Positions 11,101-17,860 of a stretch of DNA of 64,000 nucleotides are shown here, piece after piece (position 1 is the first letter of the stretch; every line of letters starts with the position of its first letter). The DNA is from Lachnospiraceae bacterium. Lineage in GTDB: Bacteria; Bacillota; Clostridia; Lachnospirales; Lachnospiraceae. Where the stretch lies: the NCBI GenBank assembly GCA_017457865.1, contig JAFTGN010000101.1, positions 82,201 to 146,200 of the forward strand. The letters run 5' to 3'. The notes beneath the pieces were generated by a model. That model was not told the DNA's origin. It ran no database searches and saw only the letters and a list, made by a program, of their open reading frames with translations. The position numbers and the translations under genes are program-made.

Positions 11101-12684
11101 TTGATTTGCAGGCAACACTTCCCAATCTGCATCCTCAGGCAAATCAGTTGCAAGCATATCAATGCTTTTCACCAATGCAGAAAACATGTCATCCAGCATT
11201 CCTTCAATGAAAAGTTCCTCCACGCTATCCCAGTTGATATTTAATCCCTTTTCATTTTCAAAAATCTGGAAGTCCAACCAAATCTGCGGTGTCTGGGAAA
11301 TCATGTATGTACACTCGCCAAACGTATCTACAAATTCTTGCTCAAATAATGGATCGCCCAGATTGCAGGCAAATACCACTGGCGCCAGAACGCTCTGGCT
11401 CTTTTTCTTCTTTACCAGATCACGCTGTATCTGAACACCTGAATATGCAGAGTAGGTCATATCCTCATGCATCTGCTTCTGAATGCTCTTTACCAATTCA
11501 TAGAAGCTTTGTTCGTTTCGCATATCCACTTCTAAAAGATTGATGGTGGTAAAGTCAGATACTACATCCTCGATTCCCTCGTATTCTGTATTTCTGTTAA
11601 ACATTGGTATATTGATTATAAAATGAGAGTTCTCACTCCATCTCTCAATCACCTTTGCATATACAGCTAACAGAAGCATTGCTGTAGTGGTTTCCCAGTT
11701 TGCAGCCAGTTTTTTCATGTTTTCCCATTTATCTGCTGAAAAAACATGTTCTCTTCTATAAAACCGAACCTGATTTAACTGCTCAGGTGTTTTTCTAAGT
11801 GGAAGCATTGGTCCCTCAGGGAATGTATCAATACGCTTATCCCAATATTGTCTGGCAACTTCTACTGCTTCCTTATTTCTCTCTTTTTCTTCTTTTAAGT
11901 ATGTGGCAAAGTCAAACTGACTGGAATATACAGGCAGCGTTTTTCCATGATAAAGGGCAACAAGATCCCTCAGGATAATCTTTAAACTCTGTACGTCAGC
12001 GACCATTAAATCCAAATCCATATGGATCCTAAAGTCTTCCTCTGAAATCTTGCTCACTTCCATGCCTGAAACCTGGCCATTTTCTATGTCCAGTCTTCTA
12101 TGTGACATTCTTTCTCTGATTGCTTCCAAATACTTTGCTTTCTCATCAGCTGAAGCACTGACCAAATCCCTGAATAAAAACAGCTGCGCATAAGGTGCTT
12201 TTCCAATCTCCTGCATGCCCTCTCTGGTAAAACGGGCACGCAGCATTGGATGATGCAAATGCAGTTCCTTCCATGCTGTTTCAAGTTTTTCTATATCAAG
12301 CTGTTTGCCTTCAAATTCCATGTAGGCATGGGTACTGATCCCACCCAGCTGCTGATCCTCCACACGTCCTACCCAATAGGCATACTGCACATCTGTCATT
12401 TCAAACGGACCTTCTGTTCTCTTATCAGCTCTTCCAGCCTTCACTGCTGTATCCCGTCCCTGCTTCTCTGCGATCAGGGACATCCAGTTTGCAAGTGTTG
12501 GCTTTGACATAAGCTTTCCAAAGGACACGGTTACCCCTTCCTTTTTACACATATTGAGCAATCTCATAATCTGCAAAGAGGTCAATCCCAGTGCCAACAG
12601 ATTCTGATCATCCTGAAGAAGTCCATCATATGAAAGTTTATTTTTGATTTCCTCGCGTAATACATCATGTTCTAATATACTCAT
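5146..12684 (-). CDS. Multimodular NRPS, CP-Cy-A(E/MT-like)-PCP-Cy-A-PCP (HMWP2/PchE-like)
   Basis: 2512 aa. Domain order by approximate residue: carrier 1-75 (Ser36 in LGLTS); Cy1 94-510 (D225-x4-D230-x2-S233); A1 548-990; an embedded MT/epimerase-like insert 990-1320; A10 near 1360; PCP1 1385-1455 (Ser1418 in GGDSLL); Cy2 1477-1895 (D1609-x4-D1614-x2-S1617); A2 1925-2420; PCP2 2435-2508 (Ser2471 in GGNSII). Both A domains contain FDLSVYD and VWN/IWN, the first residues of the cysteine code DLYNLSLI. The layout matches HMWP2/PchE, with an extra A domain in the second module. The N-terminal carrier should hold the starter, an aryl acid in relatives, but no aryl-AMP ligase or salicylate synthase lies in the window. 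The insert has LDFGSRM where SAM motif I is expected. This agrees with the non-methylating epimerase role of the equivalent insert in PchE. SD AAGGA precedes the ATG; the thioesterase ends five bases upstream. Confidence 0.95.
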   Translation of the reverse strand: MSILEHDVLREEIKNKLSYDGLLQDDQNLLALGLTSLQIMRLLNMCKKEGVTVSFGKLMSKPTLANWMSLIAEKQGRDTAVKAGRADKRTEGPFEMTDVQYAYWVGRVEDQQLGGISTHAYMEFEGKQLDIEKLETAWKELHLHHPMLRARFTREGMQEIGKAPYAQLFLFRDLVSASADEKAKYLEAIRERMSHRRLDIENGQVSGMEVSKISEEDFRIHMDLDLMVADVQSLKIILRDLVALYHGKTLPVYSSQFDFATYLKEEKERNKEAVEVARQYWDKRIDTFPEGPMLPLRKTPEQLNQVRFYRREHVFSADKWENMKKLAANWETTTAMLLLAVYAKVIERWSENSHFIINIPMFNRNTEYEGIEDVVSDFTTINLLEVDMRNEQSFYELVKSIQKQMHEDMTYSAYSGVQIQRDLVKKKKSQSVLAPVVFACNLGDPLFEQEFVDTFGECTYMISQTPQIWLDFQIFENEKGLNINWDSVEELFIEGMLDDMFSALVKSIDMLATDLPEDADWEVLPANQLEARAKQQTITRTTTPRGIHEGFFEVAKANGSKVAVIDANTKEETTYGELRDAALRIGGFFQEKAVFKTGIMMQLPKGLKQIQGAYGILASNNYYIPVSISQPMERLEKMVEAVGVTYILTDHENGDGKKYPEGIKVIFIEDILTREPMEDIISVNPDDIAYIIFTSGSTGNPKGVVISHDNAENTIQEVNRLYGVTEQDRVLALSNIDFDLSVYDLFGLLSAGGSIVTIGEDQRKDARVWAEAVKNCGVTVWNTVPTLLDMLLIDTAERNEHSNSLNKVFLSGDWIGLDIPQRLLAFAPQSKLYSMGGATEGGIWSNYYPVSVPLNENWTSIPYGYPLSGQCYRVVDEKGRDCPDWKKGELHIGGYGVAQGYAGSEALTKAHFYEQNGMRWYRTGDYGRFWNDGIIEFMGRKDQQKKIRGHRIELNEIEIAMEKCSGVKQAVVLAQGEERGEKYLAAMITPTSDAEFMKETEVLQNEELIDLCTRLKNEKSELSNESQIRNWNEAALCVMNEIMGHYQVFDETALEEFLGKDVILPQYKPLLRQWFAYGNQKKTYISKLEDDRLKRLLENLPDILEGKREAWEFIYQQEKSLSPFEIQKQLPTEADHQRKAIALISQFAKTKGHLRVLDFGSRMEEFSDQVLHTLKTIDQESVYTLADHSAAFLPEQKGANTKLLKPDEQLLVYQEEHYDVIILRNSLHRLKNITKALAYFKELLASDGIILLEEKTSQEIMQSLLVGLLEKGYSQYEDFRKGTNRALPEEHTWREILTKEGFAITAYVNGNEEIGWMLSLAQPKKEYAPEIIRQQLEKRLPDYMIPKVIQCCDQLPVTANGKLDRKEIAKSIVENAVKTGRQEAGTKTELALAKIWKNLFQREEIGIEDNYFELGGDSLLATRLINQVRKELQTELSIGTVFDHPTIYELAQLIENSKGAVTELEQIEADLENRYEPFPLTDVQYAYWIGRSGLYKLGDVSTHCYFELKGKDLAIEKLNRAWNAVVKRHSMMRVEILKNGQQRILEQVEPYEIAIRDCRSLSGEALEKALADTRNELANYVFDLQHGPLFHVEASLLPEDEVRLHIGFDNLIFDGFSMFYVIQEWAKYYYDENLKKDDYSISFREYVIACEKLKQSEQYKLDREYWQQEIETLPPAPQLPVKNGKEEKGFTRRSAKLSPAQWESLKSFAQGHNITPVSMLLGIFAEVIKRWSKQPEFTLNLTQFRRLPLHPEVEKLIGDFTTLNLLRIDNEQGKNLIEKIQIIQKQLMSDLEHSLYSGVEVERALANKWNDTQGSLMPIVFTSGLGGRELNDDEWLGKLEYSASQTPQVWLDHQVMEINGGIILSWDAREDVFAEGVLDEMFSTYEKLLIALAEDHSLFTQSRSVVSYTPGPARIAANMTSGEIAAETLDSLFINQVRKTPKAAALIWNEGSMSYETLYFKAKKLASKLLGEKGTVYGIYIEKSYQQIVAAVAILLSGGVYLPLDIKNPVERIGQIIRDAEVKTILTSDETDVAAGEFGVHTMKVTDEAAEFTEILESNNSPTDLAYIIYTSGSTGVPKGVAIDHKGAVNTILDVNERICLSVDDRLFGISSLNFDLSVYDIFGTLAAGAALFIPREEDRKNPGVWGQMIAKYGVTIWNSVPAFLQMMTEYYKNHDSNEVEGLRCALLSGDWIPLDLYENMQKISPRIKCYGLGGATEASIWSNWIEIPKQIPENWESIPYGRPLKNQRYYVLNQNQEICPDYVSGMLYIAGDGLAVGYYNNPELTNLSFTWNEELQERLYATGDMGRYWKDGTLEFLGRKDKQVKINGYRVELGEIESAAKQLPDIKEAVAVLWKEENQTVLAMAYTLQSADIVLSPEEVFKQLKQSVPEYMIPELLKEMDKFPLTANGKINRKEIQLQLQIISKDKKQSERICMPETEGEQIVHDIMAELIKAEKLPCDAHFFEIGGNSIIAIQVMNRLNERFHCDLGMEILFEHPTIQELAKEMERAGV

Positions 12685-12688
12685 ATTT

Positions 12689-13411
12689 TTATATTTCCTT
12701 CATCACCTTTCTCATCTCATGAAACACTTCCCCCTCACAATCCTTTATAAAAAAGTGATTGCCGGGAAAACGCTTCATTTGAAAATTTCCATAGGAGAAA
12801 TCCTTCCAGGCCTTTAAATCTTCCTCATATACATCAAAATCCTCTGTACCTCCCCAGGCAACAATAGGACAGGAAAGTTTTACTCTTGTAATTGGCATAT
12901 ATGTCTCATCCAATGTAAAATCTGCTCTGATCATAGGAAGGAAACATTTCAGCAAATCTCTGTCCTCCAAAAGCTCATCCGGTGTTCCAGATAGTCTTTG
13001 CAATTCATCAAGCAAATCCTTTTCCGGCAAATGATGCACCATTTTCTTTGGCGGAATATCAGGGGCACTGCTTCCAGAAGCAATCAGGCAGCGAACTCTC
13101 TTCCCCTTTTTCTCCAGTTCTTTGATCACCTCATAAGCCATTTTTGCACCCATGCTGTGCCCAAAGAAGATTGTATTTTGGTCCACAAAGTCTTCTATTT
13201 TTTCTAAAATCTGCTCAACTGCCGTTTTCATATCATATATCTTTTCTTCACGAAAACTCTCCTCCCGTCCTGGCAGCTGAATCGGACAAATCTCCATTTC
13301 ATTCATTTCGTTTTTCCATTTTCCATAAAAAGATGCACAACCACCTGCATACGGAAAGCAGATCATTTTGTTCTTATTTCTTAAGCCTCGTTCATTTCTT
13401 ATTTTTATCAT
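12689..13411 (-). CDS. Type II thioesterase (YbtT/Irp4-like)
   Basis: 240 aa alpha/beta hydrolase. The nucleophile elbow is GHSMG (Ser near residue 85), an Asp lies in the G-G-T-E-D-F segment, and the catalytic His is in F-P-G-N-H near the C-terminus. The early F-P-Y-A-G-G motif is typical of type II editing thioesterases, which clear mis-primed or stalled acyl groups from NRPS carriers. It is the first gene of the biosynthetic transcript. AAAGGAG stands five bases before the ATG, and the candidate operator and upstream terminator lie immediately before that. Five bases separate it from the NRPS gene. Confidence 0.92.
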   Translation of the reverse strand: MIKIRNERGLRNKNKMICFPYAGGCASFYGKWKNEMNEMEICPIQLPGREESFREEKIYDMKTAVEQILEKIEDFVDQNTIFFGHSMGAKMAYEVIKELEKKGKRVRCLIASGSSAPDIPPKKMVHHLPEKDLLDELQRLSGTPDELLEDRDLLKCFLPMIRADFTLDETYMPITRVKLSCPIVAWGGTEDFDVYEEDLKAWKDFSYGNFQMKRFPGNHFFIKDCEGEVFHEMRKVMKEI

Positions 13412-13425
13412 TTTTTCTCCTTTGC

Positions 13426-13443
13426 AGTTAGTCTTTTCTAACC
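13426..13443 (-). promoter_or_regulatory. Candidate operator of the biosynthetic unit
   Basis: The plus strand reads AGTTAG, six bases, CTAACC. The arrangement matches the perfect repeat at 17774-17791 and the variant at 17615-17632. It lies between the terminator of the transporter unit and the thioesterase start codon. A further CTAACT follows at 13446-13451. No convincing -35/-10 pair was found beside it. A metal-dependent DtxR-type repressor is a natural candidate ligand given the locus, but the spacing differs from the classical DtxR box. Confidence 0.55.
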
Positions 13444-13452
13444 ACCTAACTG

Positions 13453-13487
13453 AAAAAATGCCGCAAATTCATTCAAATCTGCGGCAT
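13453..13487 (-). terminator. Intrinsic terminator after the mptD-like gene
   Basis: An 8-bp perfect stem (ATGCCGCA / TGCGGCAT, with further pairing inside the loop) is followed on the minus strand by six T. It separates the transporter transcript from the biosynthetic transcript. Confidence 0.85.
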
Positions 13488-13497
13488 CACTTATCGT

Positions 13498-14076
13498 TTA
13501 AGCAATTCCTGCCTTTTCAAAATGCTTCTTTAACACAATTTTCCCAAGCCATGCGCCCAGAAAACCGCCCACAAACGCAAGTAGAATGATCACCAGTATC
13601 ATATAGTTTGGAGTAAGTGCCATCACTGCGTTTATGTACGCATCTGTTCCACCGTTTTCTCTATAATTCGCAAAGAATGTATCTCTCATGATCCACATTG
13701 GAAGCATCGTTCCAATTGTCCAAAGAGTGAATACACAATATCCGAAAACATTCTTGATCCAGTTCTTATAATCACCAGACTTCATAATCAAATCGCCAAG
13801 CAAACCAAATACAAGACCGAATAAGATTGACATCCAGGTCTGCCCAACAAGGAATGTCAAAAGACCAGTAATCACTCCCATGAGGGTAACTGCGCCAAAC
13901 TTCTGCTCCTTGATGACAAACAGTACAAACGGAATCCCACCGAGAATACCTGCAACCAGTGGTAAGATGACTACAAAGATTGGAATGTAGCCAAGAATGC
14001 CCGCAATGGTAAATGCAACGAAATAAATCACACTAAACAAACCTACATTAATTAAATCTTTTACACCCAGTTTCAT
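13498..14076 (-). CDS. MptD/Trep_Strep family membrane protein (putative ECF-type substrate-binding component)
   Basis: 192 aa and very hydrophobic, with about five to six membrane segments. It starts MKLGVKDLINVGLFS and contains several G-G-I-P and G-G-F-L-G turns. It resembles the Trep_Strep/MptD family, annotated as putative S components of energy-coupling factor transporters and often found next to YbtP/YbtQ-like ABC pairs. AAGGAGAAG precedes the ATG. It is the last gene of the transporter unit, followed by a terminator. A role in uptake of the metallophore or its metal complex is inferred from context only. Confidence 0.75.
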   Translation of the reverse strand: MKLGVKDLINVGLFSVIYFVAFTIAGILGYIPIFVVILPLVAGILGGIPFVLFVIKEQKFGAVTLMGVITGLLTFLVGQTWMSILFGLVFGLLGDLIMKSGDYKNWIKNVFGYCVFTLWTIGTMLPMWIMRDTFFANYRENGGTDAYINAVMALTPNYMILVIILLAFVGGFLGAWLGKIVLKKHFEKAGIA

Positions 14077-14096
14077 TTTCTTCTCCTTAAACTATA

Positions 14097-15836
14097 TTAT
14101 TGTCTTCCCAATTTCCAACCGATTGCTTCTTTTCTGCCATTGACAAAATCTGCATAGATACCAGCTTTCCTGATCAGCTCATCATGCTTGCCTTCCTGTG
14201 CAATCTTCCCATTATTTAATACTAAAATTTTTTCAGCATTTCTAACGGTCTTAAGACGATGTGCAATCATGATCACTGTCTTATCTTTTGTCAATTCCTC
14301 AATGGCCTTCTGTAATCTATCTTCATTTTCAGGATCCACATTGGCAGTTGCCTCATCAAAGATGACAATTGCCGCATCCTTAATCAGGGCTCGTGCAATC
14401 GAAATTCTCTGTTTCTCACCACCTGAAAGGGAAGCTCCGCCCTCACCAATCCTGGTATCATAGCCATCCGGAAGCGCCATGATAAATTCATGGCAACAAG
14501 CCCTCTTAGCCGCTTCTACTACTTCCTCATGAGTAGCTCCTGCCTTACCAAACTTGATGTTATTTTCAATCGTATCTGCAAAAAGGTAAACATTCTGAAA
14601 TACCATGCTGACATTCTTCATCAAACTGTTCAGTGTATAATCCTTTACGTTTACTCCACCAATCGAAACAGATCCTGCATCCACATCCCAGAATCTTGAA
14701 ATCAGACTGCAAAGAGTTGTCTTACCTGATCCGGAAGGACCTACAATCGCTGTCATCTTCTTCTCAGGAATAGTAAAGCTTACATTGTCCAATATCTTCT
14801 TTTTCTCATAAGCAAAATCCACATGTTCAAACTTAATTTCAGTTGTTGGCGGAACAATATCATTGCCACCCTCATCCATTATAGGAACATCATCAATCTT
14901 GTTTGCCTTGTCAATAGAATGTTCTGCAATTCTCATGTTTGCCACACAACTGCCTGCTACTTTGAGCTGCTCATATACCATAAACGAGCAGACTACCATA
15001 ATCAAACTGTTTGTAAGCTCCATGGTTCCATTTATGTAAGATGTGATCGCACAGAACATCAAAGCCACACCAAACACATACAGAACAAGCTGCTGCATTG
15101 CCACATATGGTGTCATTTCTTTTTCAAGTTTTTCGTTTTTATTAAAACTTTCTTCAATGGCCCTGTCTACTTTTTTATCCAGATTATTATCCAAATCAAA
15201 TGCCTTTACAACACTCATACCCTGAATCATTTCAAGCACTGTCTCCACAAGTGTTGCCTGTGCCTCCTGACGGGCAGGTACACCCTGTCTGGATTTTTTT
15301 TCCATTGCTGATGTGATAAGAAGGAAAATTGCAATTCCTAACAATGTGATCACACCCATTCTCCAGTCAAAGATCAGAATAAACAGCGCAAATACAAGTG
15401 AATTCAAAAAACCTCCAAGCGTTGTCACCAAAACCACCGGCACAGCACTTTCCACATCATTTAAAATTGTTGTTTCAATCGCCGTGATTTGTCCTAAGCT
15501 ATTTTGATTGAAATAACCCATAGGAACACTCTTCAACTTTTCACCAATATCAATTCTCTTATCTGCAACCATGAAATAGCCTGCATGTGTTCTCTGAAGC
15601 TGTGAAAAGTACTGGGTGATAATCTTTCCTACAATGCTGACAACCATGATACCAAATGCAGTCCATGCAGTAGTTGTACTGACAGAATTTTCAACAATCG
15701 CCTTTAGGACAACATAAAGAGCTGCCACAAGAAATGCATTGAATATGGCATTTAAAAATCCAACGACAATAGACTTCTGCAAATTATTTTTTTCTTTAAT
15801 AGAAAAACTCCAGATTTTCTTAAAAACACTCAGCAT
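14097..15836 (-). CDS. ABC transporter, fused membrane and ATPase domains (YbtQ/Irp7-like half-transporter)
   Basis: 579 aa. An N-terminal six-helix exporter-type membrane domain (about 1-320) is followed by an ATPase domain with Walker A GPSGSGKTT, signature LSGGEKQRIS and Walker B IVIFDEATANVD. The gene starts three bases after the stop of a partner of the same architecture, so the two probably form a heterodimer. In yersiniabactin loci such YbtP/YbtQ pairs have an exporter fold but serve in siderophore-metal import; direction here is inferred. It is followed by the mptD-like gene 20 bp downstream. Confidence 0.9.
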   Translation of the reverse strand: MLSVFKKIWSFSIKEKNNLQKSIVVGFLNAIFNAFLVAALYVVLKAIVENSVSTTTAWTAFGIMVVSIVGKIITQYFSQLQRTHAGYFMVADKRIDIGEKLKSVPMGYFNQNSLGQITAIETTILNDVESAVPVVLVTTLGGFLNSLVFALFILIFDWRMGVITLLGIAIFLLITSAMEKKSRQGVPARQEAQATLVETVLEMIQGMSVVKAFDLDNNLDKKVDRAIEESFNKNEKLEKEMTPYVAMQQLVLYVFGVALMFCAITSYINGTMELTNSLIMVVCSFMVYEQLKVAGSCVANMRIAEHSIDKANKIDDVPIMDEGGNDIVPPTTEIKFEHVDFAYEKKKILDNVSFTIPEKKMTAIVGPSGSGKTTLCSLISRFWDVDAGSVSIGGVNVKDYTLNSLMKNVSMVFQNVYLFADTIENNIKFGKAGATHEEVVEAAKRACCHEFIMALPDGYDTRIGEGGASLSGGEKQRISIARALIKDAAIVIFDEATANVDPENEDRLQKAIEELTKDKTVIMIAHRLKTVRNAEKILVLNNGKIAQEGKHDELIRKAGIYADFVNGRKEAIGWKLGRQ

Positions 15837-15838
15837 AT

Positions 15839-17581
15839 TTATTCACCATCCTTTGCACCAATGTGAGCCTGCCACATCTGACGATAAAGCTCTGATTTTT
15901 CGAGCAGTTCCGCATGTGTACCCTGCGAATGGATTTTTCCATCCTTCACCACTACAATCTGATCCGAATCAATGATTGTAGAAAGACGATGTGCAATTAC
16001 AATTAATGTCTTACCCTGAACCAACTTTGAAACAGCTTCCTGAATCAATGCCTCATTTTCCGGGTCCGTATATGCTGTTGCCTCATCCAAGATAACGATT
16101 GGCGCATTTCTAAGCATTGCACGGGCAATGGCAATTCGCTGTCTTTCACCTCCTGAAAGGTGACCACCAGCAGTACCTACTACTGTATCATATCCGTTTT
16201 CAAGTTTTCTGATAAACTCATCACAACCAGCAGCCTTTGCAACAGCTTCCACCTCCTGGTCTGTTGCGGTGGAACGGCCCATACGAATATTATTTCTAAC
16301 TGTATCATCGAAAAGATAATTATCCTGGGCGACATACGCAATTGCATTCGCAATATCACTCTGGGAAAGCTCCTTGATGTTTCTTCCCCCGATCGTAATC
16401 TCTCCACCGTCTACATCCCAGAAACCTGCAATCAGCTTTGAAATCGTTGACTTACCACTACCGGAAGGTCCCACCAAAGCAGTTACGGTACCTGCCGGAA
16501 TTTCAAGGTCAACTCCCTTTAAGACTTCTTTTTCCTCATTGTACCGGAATGTAACATTCTTTAAAGAAATATCAGTACCATTCATCTGAGCAGAAACCTT
16601 AGGACGAATCAGTTCCGGGCCATCTAATATATCAGCAATAATACCAACTACTGTCCCCATCGCCGCAATGCTATCCACAAAATTACTTGCTGCAAGAATT
16701 GGCCCAATGATACTCATGGAAATGATCATGATTGTAACAAAAGTCTCAGAAGTCAATGTGCCATTCATATAAAAAATACAGCCGATTGGTAATACCGTTA
16801 ATAAAGTAGAGGGACATATTGCTGTATATGCTGACATAGGCCACTGACAGCTCTTCATCCAGTTGTAATAGAAGGAAGCATTATCCACCACTGCATCTTC
16901 GTATTTTTTATATGAACTTGAACTTTGGTTAAAGGCCTTGATGACCTCAATCCCATTCACGTACTCAACAACTGTATCATTCATATGTTTATTGATCCGA
17001 ACAGATTCCTGATATTTAGCAGGATACGTCTTACCCATGATTGCAACAAAGCACATACCAAACGGAAATACCACTAAAGTCAGAAGTGCCATTCTCCAGT
17101 CCAGCACAAACAAATAAACTAACAAACAAACAGGAATAAGAATATTTGCTGTCATCTCTGGAACAAGATGTGCCAGTGTTGTCTCTAATCCCTCTACTCT
17201 GTCTACAATCGTATCCTTCATCTGACCTGATGGAGTCTCCAAAAGAGTCCCCATTGGCATTTTAGATAACTTTGAAATCATTTTCAAACGAATGGATTTT
17301 AAGGTTTTGTATGTTGCACTATGAGAAATGGTTGTTGAAACATTTGCAAATACAACCTTAAGAACATATGCAGCCAATGCAATCACGCACAGTTTGCTAT
17401 AATAGCCGATATCTGTATTCCCACTCATCAAAGCGACAATAATCTTTGCCCCTACAAAATATGGAACTACACCTGCCACTACACCAATAATGGCAAAAAT
17501 AACAGATTCTATGAACTTATTTTTAGAATCCGATGCCAGTCCGAGCAATACTGCAATTGGACTCTGTTGCTTTTCCTTCAT
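15839..17581 (-). CDS. ABC transporter, fused membrane and ATPase domains (YbtP/Irp6-like half-transporter)
   Basis: 580 aa from the ATG at 17581, which lies six bases after GGAGG; a GTG two codons earlier is too close to that site. The membrane domain occupies about residues 20-320. The ATPase has Walker [10 protein letters not shown], signature LSGGERQRIA and Walker B IVILDEATAYTD. It is the first gene of the transporter unit and the likely heterodimer partner of the next gene. A consensus promoter and two candidate operator repeats precede it. Confidence 0.9.
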   Translation of the reverse strand: MKEKQQSPIAVLLGLASDSKNKFIESVIFAIIGVVAGVVPYFVGAKIIVALMSGNTDIGYYSKLCVIALAAYVLKVVFANVSTTISHSATYKTLKSIRLKMISKLSKMPMGTLLETPSGQMKDTIVDRVEGLETTLAHLVPEMTANILIPVCLLVYLFVLDWRMALLTLVVFPFGMCFVAIMGKTYPAKYQESVRINKHMNDTVVEYVNGIEVIKAFNQSSSSYKKYEDAVVDNASFYYNWMKSCQWPMSAYTAICPSTLLTVLPIGCIFYMNGTLTSETFVTIMIISMSIIGPILAASNFVDSIAAMGTVVGIIADILDGPELIRPKVSAQMNGTDISLKNVTFRYNEEKEVLKGVDLEIPAGTVTALVGPSGSGKSTISKLIAGFWDVDGGEITIGGRNIKELSQSDIANAIAYVAQDNYLFDDTVRNNIRMGRSTATDQEVEAVAKAAGCDEFIRKLENGYDTVVGTAGGHLSGGERQRIAIARAMLRNAPIVILDEATAYTDPENEALIQEAVSKLVQGKTLIVIAHRLSTIIDSDQIVVVKDGKIHSQGTHAELLEKSELYRQMWQAHIGAKDGE

Positions 17582-17614
17582 AATCACCCTCCTGAGTTTG
17601 TCTAATTGAATTCA

Positions 17615-17632
17615 AGTCAGCAACTCCTAACT
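17615..17632 (-). promoter_or_regulatory. Candidate operator downstream of the transporter promoter
   Basis: The minus strand reads AGTTAG, six bases, CTGACT, one mismatch from a perfect repeat and with the same spacing as the other two sites. It sits about ten bases downstream of the -10 element, a position suited to repression. Confidence 0.5.
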
Positions 17633-17641
17633 CTGCCGGGT

Positions 17642-17670
17642 ATTTTACCATCATGATTTTCAAATGTCAA
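17642..17670 (-). promoter_or_regulatory. Sigma-A-type promoter of the transporter unit
   Basis: The minus strand has TTGACA (17670-17665), a 17-bp spacer and TAAAAT (17647-17642). It is followed by a leader of roughly 50 bases containing one candidate operator, and then the ABC transporter start. Confidence 0.75.
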
Positions 17671-17773
17671 CTGCCTTTTATAGGTTATTAGGGTATTTGA
17701 TAATAAATATCCATTTGTTTGAAACTTAAATTCACTTTCAAATTAATAAATTTTTAATTATTCATTGCCCTTC

Positions 17774-17791
17774 AGTTAGTTATCACTAACT
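17774..17791. promoter_or_regulatory. Perfect inverted repeat, candidate operator
   Basis: AGTTAGT-TATC-ACTAACT is a perfect 7-bp palindrome with a 4-bp centre, about 100 bp upstream of the transporter promoter and just after the clpX terminator. It shares the AGTTAG-N6-CTAACT core with the other two sites. A second imperfect repeat (TTTGAAA...TTTCAAA) lies between it and the promoter. Confidence 0.6.
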
Positions 17792-17798
17792 TACATTT

Positions 17799-17826
17799 CA
17801 AAAAAAACTGCTTACACAGAAGCAGT
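17799..17826 (-). terminator. Intrinsic terminator of clpX
   Basis: A 7-bp perfect stem (ACTGCTT / AAGCAGT) with a six-base loop is followed on the minus strand by a run of T, 35 bp after the clpX stop. Confidence 0.85.
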
Positions 17827-17860
17827 CTCTTTTCTTTTTCACTGGCAAGTATGCGCCACC

